A DNA stretch of 64,000 nucleotides from Bradyrhizobium viridifuturi (GCF_001238275.1 NZ_LGTB01000014.1:117874-181873); one strand, 5' to 3'. Shown: positions 48,281 through 57,782, counted from the first letter of the stretch. The notes: generated from the sequence alone by a model not told the origin. Made by a program: numbers and translations.

Positions 48281-49693
48281 TCATTTGCCCTGCGGTGAGC
48301 AGAGCCTCTCTCGCCAGATGAGCGGCGTTTTCTCGCCTTCTTCTGAAGGCCCTTCGCGCAATTCTTCGCTGGCAACCTGCATGCCCGGCGGACATGGCCA
48401 CGCAGTCGTCATCGAGTCATCGGCCGATTTGCATCCGGCGCTTGCCGTTGTAGTTGAGATGGATGACGAACCAACGGCGCAGGCCTTCGGGTCAATCCGG
48501 GTCGGCCATGCGAGCTTGAAGGGCGGAATTGCCGGATGCCGCCCCGTCGCACTGGCTATCACCTTGAGCCGTCGTACGCCTTCTGACAACGTCGGCTGAA
48601 TCCAGCCACCTTCCGAACTTTCGTTCCAGGCATAAATCACGACGCTCTGGAAGCGACCGTTGCGCGGATTGCTGGACGCCTCGCTGATCGCACCGCGGAT
48701 CTGCCGCGTCCATTCCTCATCGGTGGCAGGCTGACACCAATCAGGATTCGGCTTGCGCGTTTTCATTTCCTGCGGATCGCGCAACGCCGGACGGTAATCC
48801 CACCCGAGCGTAACGGTTGGCAGGAAGCCTCCCATGCCACCCTTGGTTTCCGCGCGCCATGCGCTCTGCGCGAGGGCGGCGCAACTCGCATAGGGCAGGG
48901 ACTTTCCATTCGACCCAAGGGCGGTGGCATATGTGCTGGTCGCATCAAATCCGATCCTGTGAGCGACGGGTCCTGTTTCTGGCAAGTTGAAGAGCAAGGC
49001 GACCAGATAGAGATTTTGGCCCGTCGCGGCCTTGACGCGATCCTTGATGTCTTTGAGGGCTGCCTTTGCGCTGTCCTCGCCACCGAGGCCCTTCAGCCAT
49101 GGAGTCATGGAATTCACCAGGAAGAACACCGGCGCCGAGCCGTCGTTCGTCCGCATGTAGTCGGGCCCGCGCACGGCCTTGCTGATCGCATCGCTGACCA
49201 TCGGCACGTCGCGGGAAGGAAATGACAGGTTGAAATTCAGCGCGTATTTGACGCCGAGCTTGTTGGGCAGGCGAACGAAATTCTCCATGGCGCGATTGAG
49301 CGCCACGGCACGCTTTGGATCGCGTCCCCAGGCGTAACTCTCCAGGTAGTAGCCGAAGATGAAGTAATCCAGGCCTGCGGACTTCGCATAATGGACGTCC
49401 GCATTGAGCGCCCGTTCGGTGTTTCCGGGAAAGCCCAATTGCCCGTTCGGCAGACGCTCCGTGTAATATGGCGCGCGCTCCCGCAATCCGGGGTCGGCCA
49501 GGACCTGTCCATAGGGACTGTCGAGACTCCAGTTGTCCCACCTGATAGCACCCAGCGTGACCTTGGCTGATGACGCTGACACTGCGGTGGACGGATTGCC
49601 TTTGCTCACCTGAGCCGTGACAGGGAACGAGAAGAGCGCCGTCGCAAGCACAATAAATAGTCGTGTCAACCGTTGTACGGCTATCGGCATCAT
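48281..49693 (-). CDS. Secreted glycosidase-like protein, GH99/WbsX type
   Basis: A 470-residue protein with a signal peptide (RLFIVLATALFSFPVTAQ). The body resembles WbsX/GH99-like (endo-mannosidase-fold) proteins: GAIRWDNWSLDSPYGQ, HYAKSAGLDYFIFGYYLESY, LNFNLSFPSRD, and VVIYAWNESSEGGWIQPT near the active-site end. The final 80 residues are low in secondary-structure-like pattern and hold a serine/threonine-rich linker (GSSSISTTTASAG) and CPPGMQ. It probably acts on an extracellular or periplasmic polysaccharide. It is 33 bases upstream of the methyltransferase gene on the same strand. Confidence 0.65.
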   Translation of the reverse strand: MMPIAVQRLTRLFIVLATALFSFPVTAQVSKGNPSTAVSASSAKVTLGAIRWDNWSLDSPYGQVLADPGLRERAPYYTERLPNGQLGFPGNTERALNADVHYAKSAGLDYFIFGYYLESYAWGRDPKRAVALNRAMENFVRLPNKLGVKYALNFNLSFPSRDVPMVSDAISKAVRGPDYMRTNDGSAPVFFLVNSMTPWLKGLGGEDSAKAALKDIKDRVKAATGQNLYLVALLFNLPETGPVAHRIGFDATSTYATALGSNGKSLPYASCAALAQSAWRAETKGGMGGFLPTVTLGWDYRPALRDPQEMKTRKPNPDWCQPATDEEWTRQIRGAISEASSNPRNGRFQSVVIYAWNESSEGGWIQPTLSEGVRRLKVIASATGRHPAIPPFKLAWPTRIDPKACAVGSSSISTTTASAGCKSADDSMTTAWPCPPGMQVASEELREGPSEEGEKTPLIWRERLCSPQGK

Positions 49694-50137
49694 CGCTGTC
49701 CCTTAGTCCCAAGCCACAATCATGCGGTTCGCATCCATTCAAGGAGCAACTGAGGGCGCTTATGTGGCGGCAGGTTGCAATCGTCATGTTCTGCATGTGG
49801 CGTGACTTCGGCGTGACATTGCAACCTAAGGTTATGTTCCGTCGGGCCGGATTCTTGCTTGCAAGTATCATGCAAGCGATACATCTCACCTTGAAATGGA
49901 ACTCCCGTTGTCAATGATCAGGGCATGCGACAGCCGCCGGAGCGCGATCAGTGGAACTTGACGCGCCTCGCGCGCCGTTCGCTGAATCTCTCCGCTGCCG
50001 TCAAGATAAGACTTACGCAAAGTGGGACAGAATTGGGCGTCGATGCCAGGTCGAGCTTGATCGCCAGTTGACACGGTTACGCGGAAGCTTCAGCGTTGCA
50101 GCGCGGTCAACCTCGACGGCGAATGCCAGGGCATCAA
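49694..50137. other. Intergenic region, AT-richer, no gene recognised
   Basis: 444 bases between the secreted glycosidase-like gene (minus strand) and a small plus-strand gene. Short open frames such as 49663-49917 have no ribosome site or protein-like pattern. Promoters for both directions should lie here; none could be identified with confidence. Confidence 0.35.
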
Positions 50138-50464
50138 ATGCGCGGTCGCGTGCATTGCATCGGTACAACGGCCCGCGTGCTGCTGCTGTCGTTGGCGATC
50201 GGGCAGGCAGCGCGCGGTGTGCCAGCTTCGGCTGAAGGCGGTACGGACACTGCGTCCTTGCTCTATCTAAGCAGCGACGACTGGGAGCGGCAGTCCTCTC
50301 CGGGCAAGGTTGCGCTCGCGGCCGACTTCATGCGGATCTTCTGCACTGATCAGAGGATGTCGGCGGCCTCGCTGGCCGACTGCCTCGACCGCGACAAAGC
50401 CGATGGCGCGCCGTTCGAGCGCGCCATGGCCTGCGTCAGCACATTGTCATCAGCCGGCCGCTGA
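50138..50464 (+). CDS. Small hypothetical secreted protein
   Basis: A possible 108-residue protein with a signal-like N-terminus (TARVLLLSLAIGQAARG, cleavage near ASA) and a mature part with LLYLSSDDWERQS, ALAADFMRIFCTD and SLADCLDRDKADG. Three cysteines could form a disulfide. It overlaps the end of the convergent aminotransferase gene by 15 bases. The start could also be 50096. No family recognised. Confidence 0.5.
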   Translation: MRGRVHCIGTTARVLLLSLAIGQAARGVPASAEGGTDTASLLYLSSDDWERQSSPGKVALAADFMRIFCTDQRMSAASLADCLDRDKADGAPFERAMACVSTLSSAGR

Positions 50465-51802
50465 GAGGCCGGCGTCGATTCCTTCGGCGATCGCCTTGAC
50501 GTCCAGCGAGGTGAGGATGAGGGGCGGGGACAGGATCAGGTTGTTGCCGGAGACGCGCAGCATCACGCCGGCCTCATAGGCGGCATCCGCAACCTTCGCC
50601 ATGGTCTTCTTGTCCGCGGGCTTCTTGCTGTCGCGATCGGCGACCAGCTCAAGCGCGGCCATCAGGCCCTTGCCCCTGACGTCGCCGACCAGCGCATGCT
50701 TCGCCTTGAGCGCGGCCAACGCCTGCGCAAGGTCGTTGCCGCGCGCGGCGGCATTCTCGTCGAGCTTGAGGCGGCGGGTCTCGGTGAGCGCCGCGATACC
50801 TGCAGCGCAGCCGACCGGATGGCCCGAATAGGTATAGCCATGGCCGATCGAACCGAACGTCGTCGCATCAGACTCGAAGGCTTCCGCAACGGCTTCGCCG
50901 ATCAGCGTCGCGCCGAGCGGGAAATAGCCCGAGGTGATCGCCTTCGCCATCGTCATCATGTCGGGCTTCACGCCCCACAGCCGCGAGCCCGACCATGCGC
51001 CGGTGCGGCCGAACCCGGTGACGACCTCGTCCGCGATCATCAGGATACCGTGACGGTCGCAGATCTCGCGCACGAGCTTCATGAAACTGTCCGGCGGTAC
51101 GATCACGCCGCCGGCTCCCAGCACCGGTTCCATGATGAAGGCAGCGATGGTGTCGGCGCCCTGAAATACGATCTCCTCCTCCATCGCTGCCGCGCAGAGC
51201 TGCGCGAGTTTTGCGGGATCGGTCTCGTTGAAGGGGTTGCGATAGGTCGACGGCGCCGGGATGTGGAATACGCCGGGCAGCATCGGCTCATAGTTGCGGC
51301 GGAAATTGGCGTTGCCGTTGACGGACGCGCCGCCGAAATGGGTGCCGTGATAGCCCTTCTTCAGGGCCAGGAATTTGGTGCGGTCGGCCTGGCCCTTGAT
51401 TTTCCAGTATTGTCGCGCGAGCCGCAGCGCGGTCTCGACCGAGTCCGATCCGCCTGAGGTGAAGAAGGCGCGCACCATGCCTTCCGGCTTGAACCATTCG
51501 GTAAGCTCGTAGGCCAGCTCGATCGAGGGACCGGATGAGGTGCCGCGGAAGCCCGAGTAGTACGGCAGCGCGCTGAGCTGCTCCGTGATCGCCTGCTTGA
51601 TCGGATCGCAGCTGTAGCCGAGGTTGACGTTCCACAACCCGCCGACCGCGTCGATCACGGTCTTGCCGTCGATGTCGGTGACATGAACGCCTTCGCCCTT
51701 CATCACGATCCGCGGCGGCTGCGCCCGCATCTCGGCGGGGTGGGCCATCGGGTGCCAGATCGGCTTGGCGTTGTTCTCAACCAGGAAGTTTCTGTCGCGC
51801 AT
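50450..51802 (-). CDS. Class III (omega-) aminotransferase
   Basis: A 450-residue PLP enzyme of the omega-amino acid:pyruvate type. Features are VTDIDGKTVIDAVGGLWNVN, FFTSGGSDSVETALRLARQY, IADEVVTGFGRTG and the PLP lysine (about residue 287) in MTMAKAITSGYFPLG. It should move amino groups from amines or omega-amino acids to pyruvate, useful where amines are catabolised. ATG 51802 has an AGAGAG ribosome site; the frame is open to 51865. Confidence 0.9.
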   Translation of the reverse strand: MRDRNFLVENNAKPIWHPMAHPAEMRAQPPRIVMKGEGVHVTDIDGKTVIDAVGGLWNVNLGYSCDPIKQAITEQLSALPYYSGFRGTSSGPSIELAYELTEWFKPEGMVRAFFTSGGSDSVETALRLARQYWKIKGQADRTKFLALKKGYHGTHFGGASVNGNANFRRNYEPMLPGVFHIPAPSTYRNPFNETDPAKLAQLCAAAMEEEIVFQGADTIAAFIMEPVLGAGGVIVPPDSFMKLVREICDRHGILMIADEVVTGFGRTGAWSGSRLWGVKPDMMTMAKAITSGYFPLGATLIGEAVAEAFESDATTFGSIGHGYTYSGHPVGCAAGIAALTETRRLKLDENAAARGNDLAQALAALKAKHALVGDVRGKGLMAALELVADRDSKKPADKKTMAKVADAAYEAGVMLRVSGNNLILSPPLILTSLDVKAIAEGIDAGLSAAG

Positions 51803-51867
51803 GATTGCTCTCTGTCCGGCTAGGGGCCTTTCCGTCCCGATGGAACGGAGGCTCCAGATTCTCATTT

Positions 51868-51916
51868 TGACGCGTTTTCTTCACGCGAACCGGTACCCAC
51901 TTCGCTCGAAAACGCT
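51868..51916. repeat. Dispersed 49-base intergenic repeat, copy 1
   Basis: TGACGCGTTTTCTTCACGCG at the left end and TTCGCTCGAAAACGCT at the right; its GCGTTTTC/GAAAACGC ends form an inverted repeat. A second copy at 58563-58611 has the same length and differs at two bases only. It lies between the aminotransferase and HAD genes and touches the HAD stop. Confidence 0.8.
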
Positions 51917-52582
51917 TTACTCGAACTGCAGCCCGAAGTGCCGCAGCGCCTCGCTGTAAGACGCGGCCGGGTTGCGCACATCAAACAGCACCGTGCGCAT
52001 GTTGCACGTAACGGCGCCCGCGATGTTGCGGCGCTGGTCGTCGACGAAGACGCAATTGTCTGCCTCCAGCGCCAGTTCGTCCAGCACGCTTTGATACGCG
52101 AGCGGGTCGGGTTTCAGGATCCCGGTATGGGTCGCGTCGGCGATGGTATCGAAGCGCTTCAGGATCGAAAGCCGGGTGCGGAAATCGGCACCGTAGAACA
52201 GGTCGAGCTCGTTCGAGAGGATCGCGAGCCGGACCCCGGCGTCAGCGGCGAGATTGATCGCGCGCGTCGCCTCGGGCCGGATCACGGTATCAGGGTCGGC
52301 GCCGCGTGCGCGCTTCACGAAGGTCTCCATGTCGCGCCAGTCCTCGCCGAGCATCCGGCCGACCTCGCGGCTGCGGGTCAGCCAGTAGTCGCGTTCGGAA
52401 ATCTCGCCGCGCTGCATCGACGTCCACAGCGGATCGCTGTCGGGGGCGAACGGTCCAAGCCATTTCAGCGTGCAGGGTGCGAGACCGAGCGTGCGCTCGG
52501 TCAAATCGTGGGTCTCGAACAGGGTCTTCGAGATCACGCCGCCGAAATCGAGCACCAGCGCCTGGGCGTGCGGCCGCATCAT
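51917..52582 (-). CDS. HAD-superfamily (subfamily IA) hydrolase
   Basis: A 221-residue HAD hydrolase: motif I VLDFGGVISKTLF, motif II LAILSNELD, the conserved lysine in GILKPDPLAY and motif IV FVDDQRRNIAGA. Motif I is DFGGV instead of DxDxT, as in many HAD-IA epoxide-hydrolase/dehydrogenase-associated members, so the second aspartate is lacking and activity may not be a simple phosphatase. The start overlaps the stop of the Tm-1-like gene by four bases. Confidence 0.85.
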   Translation of the reverse strand: MMRPHAQALVLDFGGVISKTLFETHDLTERTLGLAPCTLKWLGPFAPDSDPLWTSMQRGEISERDYWLTRSREVGRMLGEDWRDMETFVKRARGADPDTVIRPEATRAINLAADAGVRLAILSNELDLFYGADFRTRLSILKRFDTIADATHTGILKPDPLAYQSVLDELALEADNCVFVDDQRRNIAGAVTCNMRTVLFDVRNPAASYSEALRHFGLQFE

Positions 52583-53841
52583 GCGGCAGCCGTCGAGTGG
52601 CCGGGGCGGACAATGCCGGCGGCAACCCAGCGGTCGAAGATGCCGAGCACGGTTTCATTGAATGCCGTGCTGTTGATGTGGTCCTTGATCTCGTGCAGTT
52701 CGACCGGTGGCTGGATCGCCGACCGCATGGCGTCGACAAAGGCGGCGAGGGCGTCAGGGTCGTGCAGGGCCTCGCCTTCGCGGTCCCATTGCTGGATGCC
52801 GCCGGCGGGCAGCACGAAGGCGACCGGTGCGTTGGCGTGGGACAGTTTCTCCGCAATCCCCTTCGCGATCCTGCGGCGCTCGACCGGTCGCGACGTCGCC
52901 GAGGCAAGCAGCCGGTTATGCGCGTGGAACGGACGATCCGACAATTCGTCCGGAACCGGCAGCCACGCCGGGAAATCCACCATGTCGATCGCGCCGGGGG
53001 CGACGATCTGCGGAATGCCGGCTCTGCCCGCGTTCTCCAGCCTATCGGCGCCGGAATTGACCACCGAGCCGGTAAGCTGGTTGGCGACTTCCTGCAGGCT
53101 GAGGTCCAGCACGGCGGCGAAACCGCCTTGGGCCGCGATCGACTCCATCGCGCGGCCACCCATGCCGGTGGTGTGGAAGACGACCACCTCGTAGCCGCGC
53201 CGCTCGAGCTGCGGCTTGAGCTCGACCATGTAGCGCAGGCAGCTCTTGCCGAGCGAGGTGATCGCAACCACCGGCCGGTCCTTGCGCGGCTTGATCGCAC
53301 TCCTGGCCGCGCCGACGATCGCGCCGCAGGCCTGCGACAGCACCGCGGTGCAGGTGCCGTTGAGGCCATAGAGGCCACCGGCCCACAGGATCATCATCAG
53401 GTTGGCGGCGACGCGCTCGGGCGGGATCAGATGCGAGAACGCAACCGTCGAGACGATCAACTTCGGCAGGCCGAGCGGCAGCGCCTGTGCGACGTCGAGC
53501 GCGAGGTCGGTGCCCATCGTGCCGCCGATCGCGATTACGCCGTCGATGGCCTCGCGCGCCGCGAGCTCGCGCGCAAGATTGGCGGCGCCAACCGCCATCA
53601 GCGACATCGCGGAGTTTTCGTCGCCGCTCGATGCGATGGCGTCGATGGTGGTCTGCGCGGCAGCAGCCACCGCGTGCTTGTCATGTGCGGGCTGGTACGG
53701 CGGATCGCCGAGCACGCTGATGTCCATCATGACCGTTCTGCCGCCGGCGCGCGCGATGCACTCGCTCATGAACAGCAGTTCGTCGGCCTTGGTGTCGCCA
53801 GTGCCGATCAGAAGAATGCGGGGCTGCGTGATCTCGGACAT
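52579..53841 (-). CDS. Tm-1-like ATP-binding domain protein (UPF0261)
   Basis: A 420-residue UPF0261 protein. The N-terminal ATP-binding half reads ILLIGTGDTKADELLFMSE, VIAIGGTMGTDLAL and the later half VVVFHTTGMGGRAMES and GIPQIVAPGAIDMVDF. The family is named for the tomato Tm-1 virus-resistance protein, whose bacterial homologues have no settled function; many sit beside a PEP-hydrolase-like TIM-barrel gene, absent here. ATG 53841 is chosen; the longer frame to 54012 has poor protein-like pattern. Confidence 0.88.
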   Translation of the reverse strand: MSEITQPRILLIGTGDTKADELLFMSECIARAGGRTVMMDISVLGDPPYQPAHDKHAVAAAAQTTIDAIASSGDENSAMSLMAVGAANLARELAAREAIDGVIAIGGTMGTDLALDVAQALPLGLPKLIVSTVAFSHLIPPERVAANLMMILWAGGLYGLNGTCTAVLSQACGAIVGAARSAIKPRKDRPVVAITSLGKSCLRYMVELKPQLERRGYEVVVFHTTGMGGRAMESIAAQGGFAAVLDLSLQEVANQLTGSVVNSGADRLENAGRAGIPQIVAPGAIDMVDFPAWLPVPDELSDRPFHAHNRLLASATSRPVERRRIAKGIAEKLSHANAPVAFVLPAGGIQQWDREGEALHDPDALAAFVDAMRSAIQPPVELHEIKDHINSTAFNETVLGIFDRWVAAGIVRPGHSTAAA

Positions 53842-54063
53842 GACCTTGTCGGTGCTCGCCGGCAGGCGTGGATGATCGTGGGCGACTGATTTGCACCGAG
53901 CGTGCGGAGCGTTCGGCCATCGTGCGATCACGCTATGAGGGGAGTGGCCGCGGTGACATCCACCTATCGGTTGATTGCTGCCAAAGCCTTGATTTGGCGA
54001 GGATTGCGTCATGCCAGCGATCCCGATCGCGAGCCGCTTTCGTCACCGTCACACTGATCTCGC

Positions 54064-55548
54064 ATGCAGCAAGCCCAGATCGATCTGTACCGATCCGCCG
54101 CCATTCCGGCCCAGCAGCTCTTCATCGGCGGCCGCGTCGTGCAGGCGGTCGGCACGGCGCGGCTCGACGTCGTGTCGCCGATCGACGGCAAGCTGCTGAC
54201 CAGCATTGCCGACGGCGATGCGGCCGATGTCGACCATGCGGTGAGACAGGCGCGGCAGGTCTTCGAGCAGGGACGCTGGTCGCGCGCTGCACCCGCGCAA
54301 CGCAAGAAGGTCCTGCTGCGGTTCGCCGATCTCATCGAGCAGCATGCGCTGGAGATCGCCGTGCTCGGCGTGCGCGACAACGGCACCGAGATCGGCATGG
54401 CCTACAAGGCCGAACCGCTGTCGGCGGCAGGCACTGTCCGCTACTACGCCGAGGCGATCGACAAGGTATATGGCGAGATCGCGCCGACCTCAGCCGACGT
54501 GCTCGGGCTCGTGCATCGCGAGCCGCTTGGCGTCGTCGGTGTCATCGTGCCGTGGAACTTCCCGCTGATGATCGGCGCCTGGAAGATCGCTCCTGCGCTC
54601 GCCGCCGGTAACTCGGTCGTGGTCAAACCACCGGAGCTGGCGTCGCTCACACTGCTACGGTTGGCTGAGCTCGCGACCGAAGCGGGCCTGCCGGACGGCG
54701 TGTTCGACGTCGTCACCGGCCGCGGCGCATCGGCCGGCGAGGCGCTCGCGCTGCATATGGATGTCGATGTGCTGGCCTTCACCGGCTCGGGCGCGGTCGG
54801 CCGACGGCTGCTGGAATGCTCGGCGCGGTCGAACCTGAAGCGGGTGCATCTCGAGCTTGGCGGCAAGTCGCCCAACATCGTGTTTGCCGATGTGCCCGAC
54901 ATCAAGCACGCGGCCAGAGTCTCGGCCAACGGCATCTTCCGCAACTCCGGCCAGGTCTGTGTCGCCGGCTCGCGGCTGCTGGTGCAGTCTGCGATCTATG
55001 ACCGCTTCATGGACGAACTGCTCGGTGCCACCGCGAAGCTCCGGGTCGGCGATCCCCTCGATCTGACGTCCGATATCGGCGCCGTCGCGAGCAAGGTGCA
55101 GCTGCGCAAGAACCTCGATGCCGTGGCCCGCGCGGAAGAGCAGGGTGCGACGCGGCTGATCGGCGGCGAGCAGATCCGCATTGAGAGCGGCGGCAACTTC
55201 ATGGCGCCGGCGATCCTCGCCGAGGTAACGCCGGAGATGGAGGTCTGGCGCGAGGAGGTGTTCGGTCCGGTGCTCTCGGTCACGCGGTTCGATAGCGAGG
55301 ACGATGCCATCGCGCTCGCCAATGCGACACCCTACGGGCTTGCGTCAGCGGTGTGGACCGGCGCTCTGTCGACAGCGCACCGCATGGTGCGCGCGGTGAG
55401 GGCGGGCGTCGTGCACGTCAACGCCTATGGCGGCGCCGACCTCACTGTGCCGCTCGGCGGCTTCAAGCAATCCGGCTTCGGACGCGACAAGTCGCTGCAC
55501 GCCCTTGACGCCTATACCGACCTCAAGACCGCCTGGATCGCGCTATGA
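54064..55548 (+). CDS. Aldehyde dehydrogenase, NAD(P)-dependent
   Basis: A 494-residue aldehyde dehydrogenase with GVVGVIVPWNFPLMIGAWK, FTGSGAVGRRL, the general base Glu264 in HLELGGKSPN and nucleophile Cys299 in SGQVCVAGSR, then EVFGPVLSV. It oxidises an aldehyde to the acid. It heads a four-gene run with an aminotransferase and two SDRs, so it could oxidise aldehydes formed by transamination of amines. The ATG of the next gene overlaps its stop. Confidence 0.93.
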   Translation: MQQAQIDLYRSAAIPAQQLFIGGRVVQAVGTARLDVVSPIDGKLLTSIADGDAADVDHAVRQARQVFEQGRWSRAAPAQRKKVLLRFADLIEQHALEIAVLGVRDNGTEIGMAYKAEPLSAAGTVRYYAEAIDKVYGEIAPTSADVLGLVHREPLGVVGVIVPWNFPLMIGAWKIAPALAAGNSVVVKPPELASLTLLRLAELATEAGLPDGVFDVVTGRGASAGEALALHMDVDVLAFTGSGAVGRRLLECSARSNLKRVHLELGGKSPNIVFADVPDIKHAARVSANGIFRNSGQVCVAGSRLLVQSAIYDRFMDELLGATAKLRVGDPLDLTSDIGAVASKVQLRKNLDAVARAEEQGATRLIGGEQIRIESGGNFMAPAILAEVTPEMEVWREEVFGPVLSVTRFDSEDDAIALANATPYGLASAVWTGALSTAHRMVRAVRAGVVHVNAYGGADLTVPLGGFKQSGFGRDKSLHALDAYTDLKTAWIAL

Positions 55549-56933
55549 CATCTGCAACGACTAAGCGAGCCGGCATTCTGAACCGATTGCTCGATGCGGA
55601 GCAGGAGCGCTTTCGCGCGCTGCACCCGCGATCGGCCGCGGCGTGGCAGGAAGGCCGGCAGCATTACCTCTATGGCGGCCCGTCGCACTGGATGCGGCGC
55701 TGGGCCGGCGGTTTTCCGATCTATGCCGAGGAGGCGCAGGGCGCACATATCAGGGATATCGACGGACGCGACTATATCGATTTCTGCCTGGGCGACACCG
55801 GCGGCATGTGCGGGCACGCACCGGAGGCGGTGACGGAAGCCGCGCTCGCGCAGCTCAAGCGTGGCGCGACCATGATGCTGCCGACCGAAGACAGTCTCTG
55901 GGTCGGCGCCGAGCTGTCGCGCCGCTTCGGTCCGAAATACTGGACGTTGACGACGTCGGCGACCGACGCCAATCGCGCCGCGATCCGGATCTCGCGCATG
56001 ATCACCGGCCGGCGCAAGGTGCTGGTGTTCTCCGGCTGCTATCATGGCGGCGTCGAGGAAGCGCATGTCGAGATCCGCGACGGCCGGGTCGGCCTGCGCA
56101 ACATGATCCATCCCAACGGCATCGATCATGACGCCGTGAGCCGGGTGGTCGAGTTCAACGACGTCGCGGCACTCGAGGCGGCGCTGGCGCAGGGCGACGT
56201 CGCCTGCGTGCTGACCGAGCCGCTGATGACGAATTTCGGCATGATCCCGGTCGATCCCGGTTTTCACCAGGCCTTGCGCGATCTGACCCGGCGCGCCGGC
56301 ACCGTGCTCATCATCGACGAGACCCACACGCTGTCCTGCGGACCGGGAGGTTACAGCCAGGCGTATGGCCTGGAGTCCGACATCCTTGTCGCCGGCAAGG
56401 CGATCGCTGGTGGCATCCCCGCCGGCGTGTTCGGGCTCAGCCAGGAGATCGCCGAGCGGCTCTGGAAACTCGTTCCGCACGTCAATCCGCGCCAGCGGCA
56501 GTCCGCGCATCTCGGCTTCGGCGGCACGCTCGCCGGCAACGCGCTGACGGTCGCCACCATGCGCGCGGTGCTTGAGAAGGTCCTGACCTCTGCGAATTAC
56601 GAGCGGATGATCGGAACGGCGACCTGGCTCGCGCAGGAAGCGCGCCGGCTGATCGAAGCGGTCGGTCTGCCCTGGCACGTCACCCAGATCGGCGCTCGCG
56701 CCGAGATCATGTTCATGCCGCAGCCGCCGCGCAGCGGCGCCGACGTCATCGCAGGCAGACAACCCGATCTCGAGACCCTGCTGCATGCGTTCTACATGAA
56801 CGAGGGCATTCTGGTGACACCGTTCCACACGATGTTGCTGATGTGCCCGGCGACCTCGGCGCGGGACGTCGACATGCACACGGCGGCGTTCGCGCAGTTC
56901 ATCGATTTGCTGAAAGGTGCGGGAGCAATCTGA
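55545..56933 (+). CDS. Class III aminotransferase, glutamate-1-semialdehyde aminomutase-like
   Basis: A 462-residue PLP enzyme with IRDIDGRDYIDFCLGDTGGMCGH, TLTTSATDANRAAIRISRM, LIIDETHTLSCGPGGY and PLP lysine Lys285 in LVAGKAIAGGIPAGVFG. The general layout is that of HemL-like transaminases, but context (aldehyde dehydrogenase and two SDRs) argues against haem synthesis. It is a good candidate for transferring the amino group from an amine-derived substrate. Overlap ATGA with the upstream gene. Confidence 0.87.
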   Translation: MTSATTKRAGILNRLLDAEQERFRALHPRSAAAWQEGRQHYLYGGPSHWMRRWAGGFPIYAEEAQGAHIRDIDGRDYIDFCLGDTGGMCGHAPEAVTEAALAQLKRGATMMLPTEDSLWVGAELSRRFGPKYWTLTTSATDANRAAIRISRMITGRRKVLVFSGCYHGGVEEAHVEIRDGRVGLRNMIHPNGIDHDAVSRVVEFNDVAALEAALAQGDVACVLTEPLMTNFGMIPVDPGFHQALRDLTRRAGTVLIIDETHTLSCGPGGYSQAYGLESDILVAGKAIAGGIPAGVFGLSQEIAERLWKLVPHVNPRQRQSAHLGFGGTLAGNALTVATMRAVLEKVLTSANYERMIGTATWLAQEARRLIEAVGLPWHVTQIGARAEIMFMPQPPRSGADVIAGRQPDLETLLHAFYMNEGILVTPFHTMLLMCPATSARDVDMHTAAFAQFIDLLKGAGAI

Positions 56934-57729
56934 TGCAGGCGGGTCCGTTCAACCTTGACGGCCGAGTCGCCATCGTCACGGGTGGAGGCAGGGGGATCGG
57001 CGCGGCCATCGTGAGGCGGCTCGCGCAGGTCGGCGCGATCGCCGTGATTGCCAACCGTACGACCGACGTCGCCGAAGCGCTCGCGCGCGAACTGGTGGCA
57101 GAAGGCGGGACGGCGCATTGCGTCCCGTTCGACCGGCTCGATCGCAGCAGCTTGCGCGCAATGGTCGACGATGTGGCCGCCAGATACGGCCGGCTCGATA
57201 TCGTCGTGCACAATGCCGGCGGCTGTCCGTGGGCCTCGCTGGAAGAACTCGATGAAGCCAGGCTCGACGAGACGCTGGCGCTGAACCTGAACGCCAGCAT
57301 CTGGCTTGCACAGGCGGCAATTCCGCATATGCGTGCCAACAAGTTCGGGCGCATCCTCGTGACGTCCTCGGTGTCCGCGCGCGTTGCGATGGGCGGCGGC
57401 GCGCATTATTCGGCGGCGAAAGCGGGCGCAAACGCGTTTATCCGCGGTGCCGCCTTCGAGTTCGCACGCGACGGCATCACGGTTAACGGTGTGGAGGCCG
57501 GCTTCATCGAGAAGCCCGGCCGCGGCACCATGAGCGCGCCGGAGAACAAGGCGAAGCTCGAACGCTACATTCCGATGGGGCATATGGGAAGCGCCGACGA
57601 TATCGCCTGCGCGATGCTCTATCTCGCCTCCGTTGAGGCAGATACGTCACCGGGCAGACCATCGTGGTCGATGGCGGTTCGACGCTGCCGGAGACCGGAT
57701 TTGCCGTCGAACGGCAGTGGGGACTCTAG
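56933..57729 (+). CDS. SDR-family oxidoreductase (one-base frame break near 57643)
   Basis: An SDR of about 265 residues when bridged. Cofactor motif TGGGRGIGAAI, VHNAGGCPW, catalytic serine in TSSVSARVAM and YSAAKAGAN. Near the end the frame is lost at 57643; with one T added the protein continues DYVTGQTIVVDGGSTLPE, the standard SDR ending, and stops at 57729. Without the repair it reads through to 57733 in nonsense. The start overlaps the aminotransferase stop by one base (TGATG). Confidence 0.82.
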
Positions 57730-57731
57730 AT

Positions 57732-57779
57732 GAGCATGATCTCTTCGGTGCGCAGATTTCCACCTTTCCGGATCATGCA
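57732..57779 (-). repeat. Dispersed intergenic repeat, copy 2 (GCATGATCCGGAAA type, inverted)
   Basis: GAGCATGATCTCTTCGG at the left and TTTCCGGATCATGCA at the right match the ends of the element at 19477-19524 in inverted orientation; the middle differs. It fills the gap between two SDR genes and leaves the second without a clear ribosome site. Confidence 0.6.
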
Positions 57780-57782
57780 TTG

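Noticed and set aside
49663..49917. 84-codon open frame between the glycosidase-like gene and 50138
   Set aside because: Overlaps the start of the minus-strand gene and has no ribosome site or recognisable features.
51938..53194. 418-codon open frame on the plus strand
   Set aside because: Shadow of the HAD and Tm-1-like genes on the other strand.
53977..53993. TTGGCGAG...TTGC as a sigma-54 promoter
   Set aside because: Spacing is two bases too short.
55545..56933. hemL (glutamate-1-semialdehyde aminomutase)
   Set aside because: Alphaproteobacteria usually make 5-aminolevulinate by HemA condensation, and the neighbours are catabolic.
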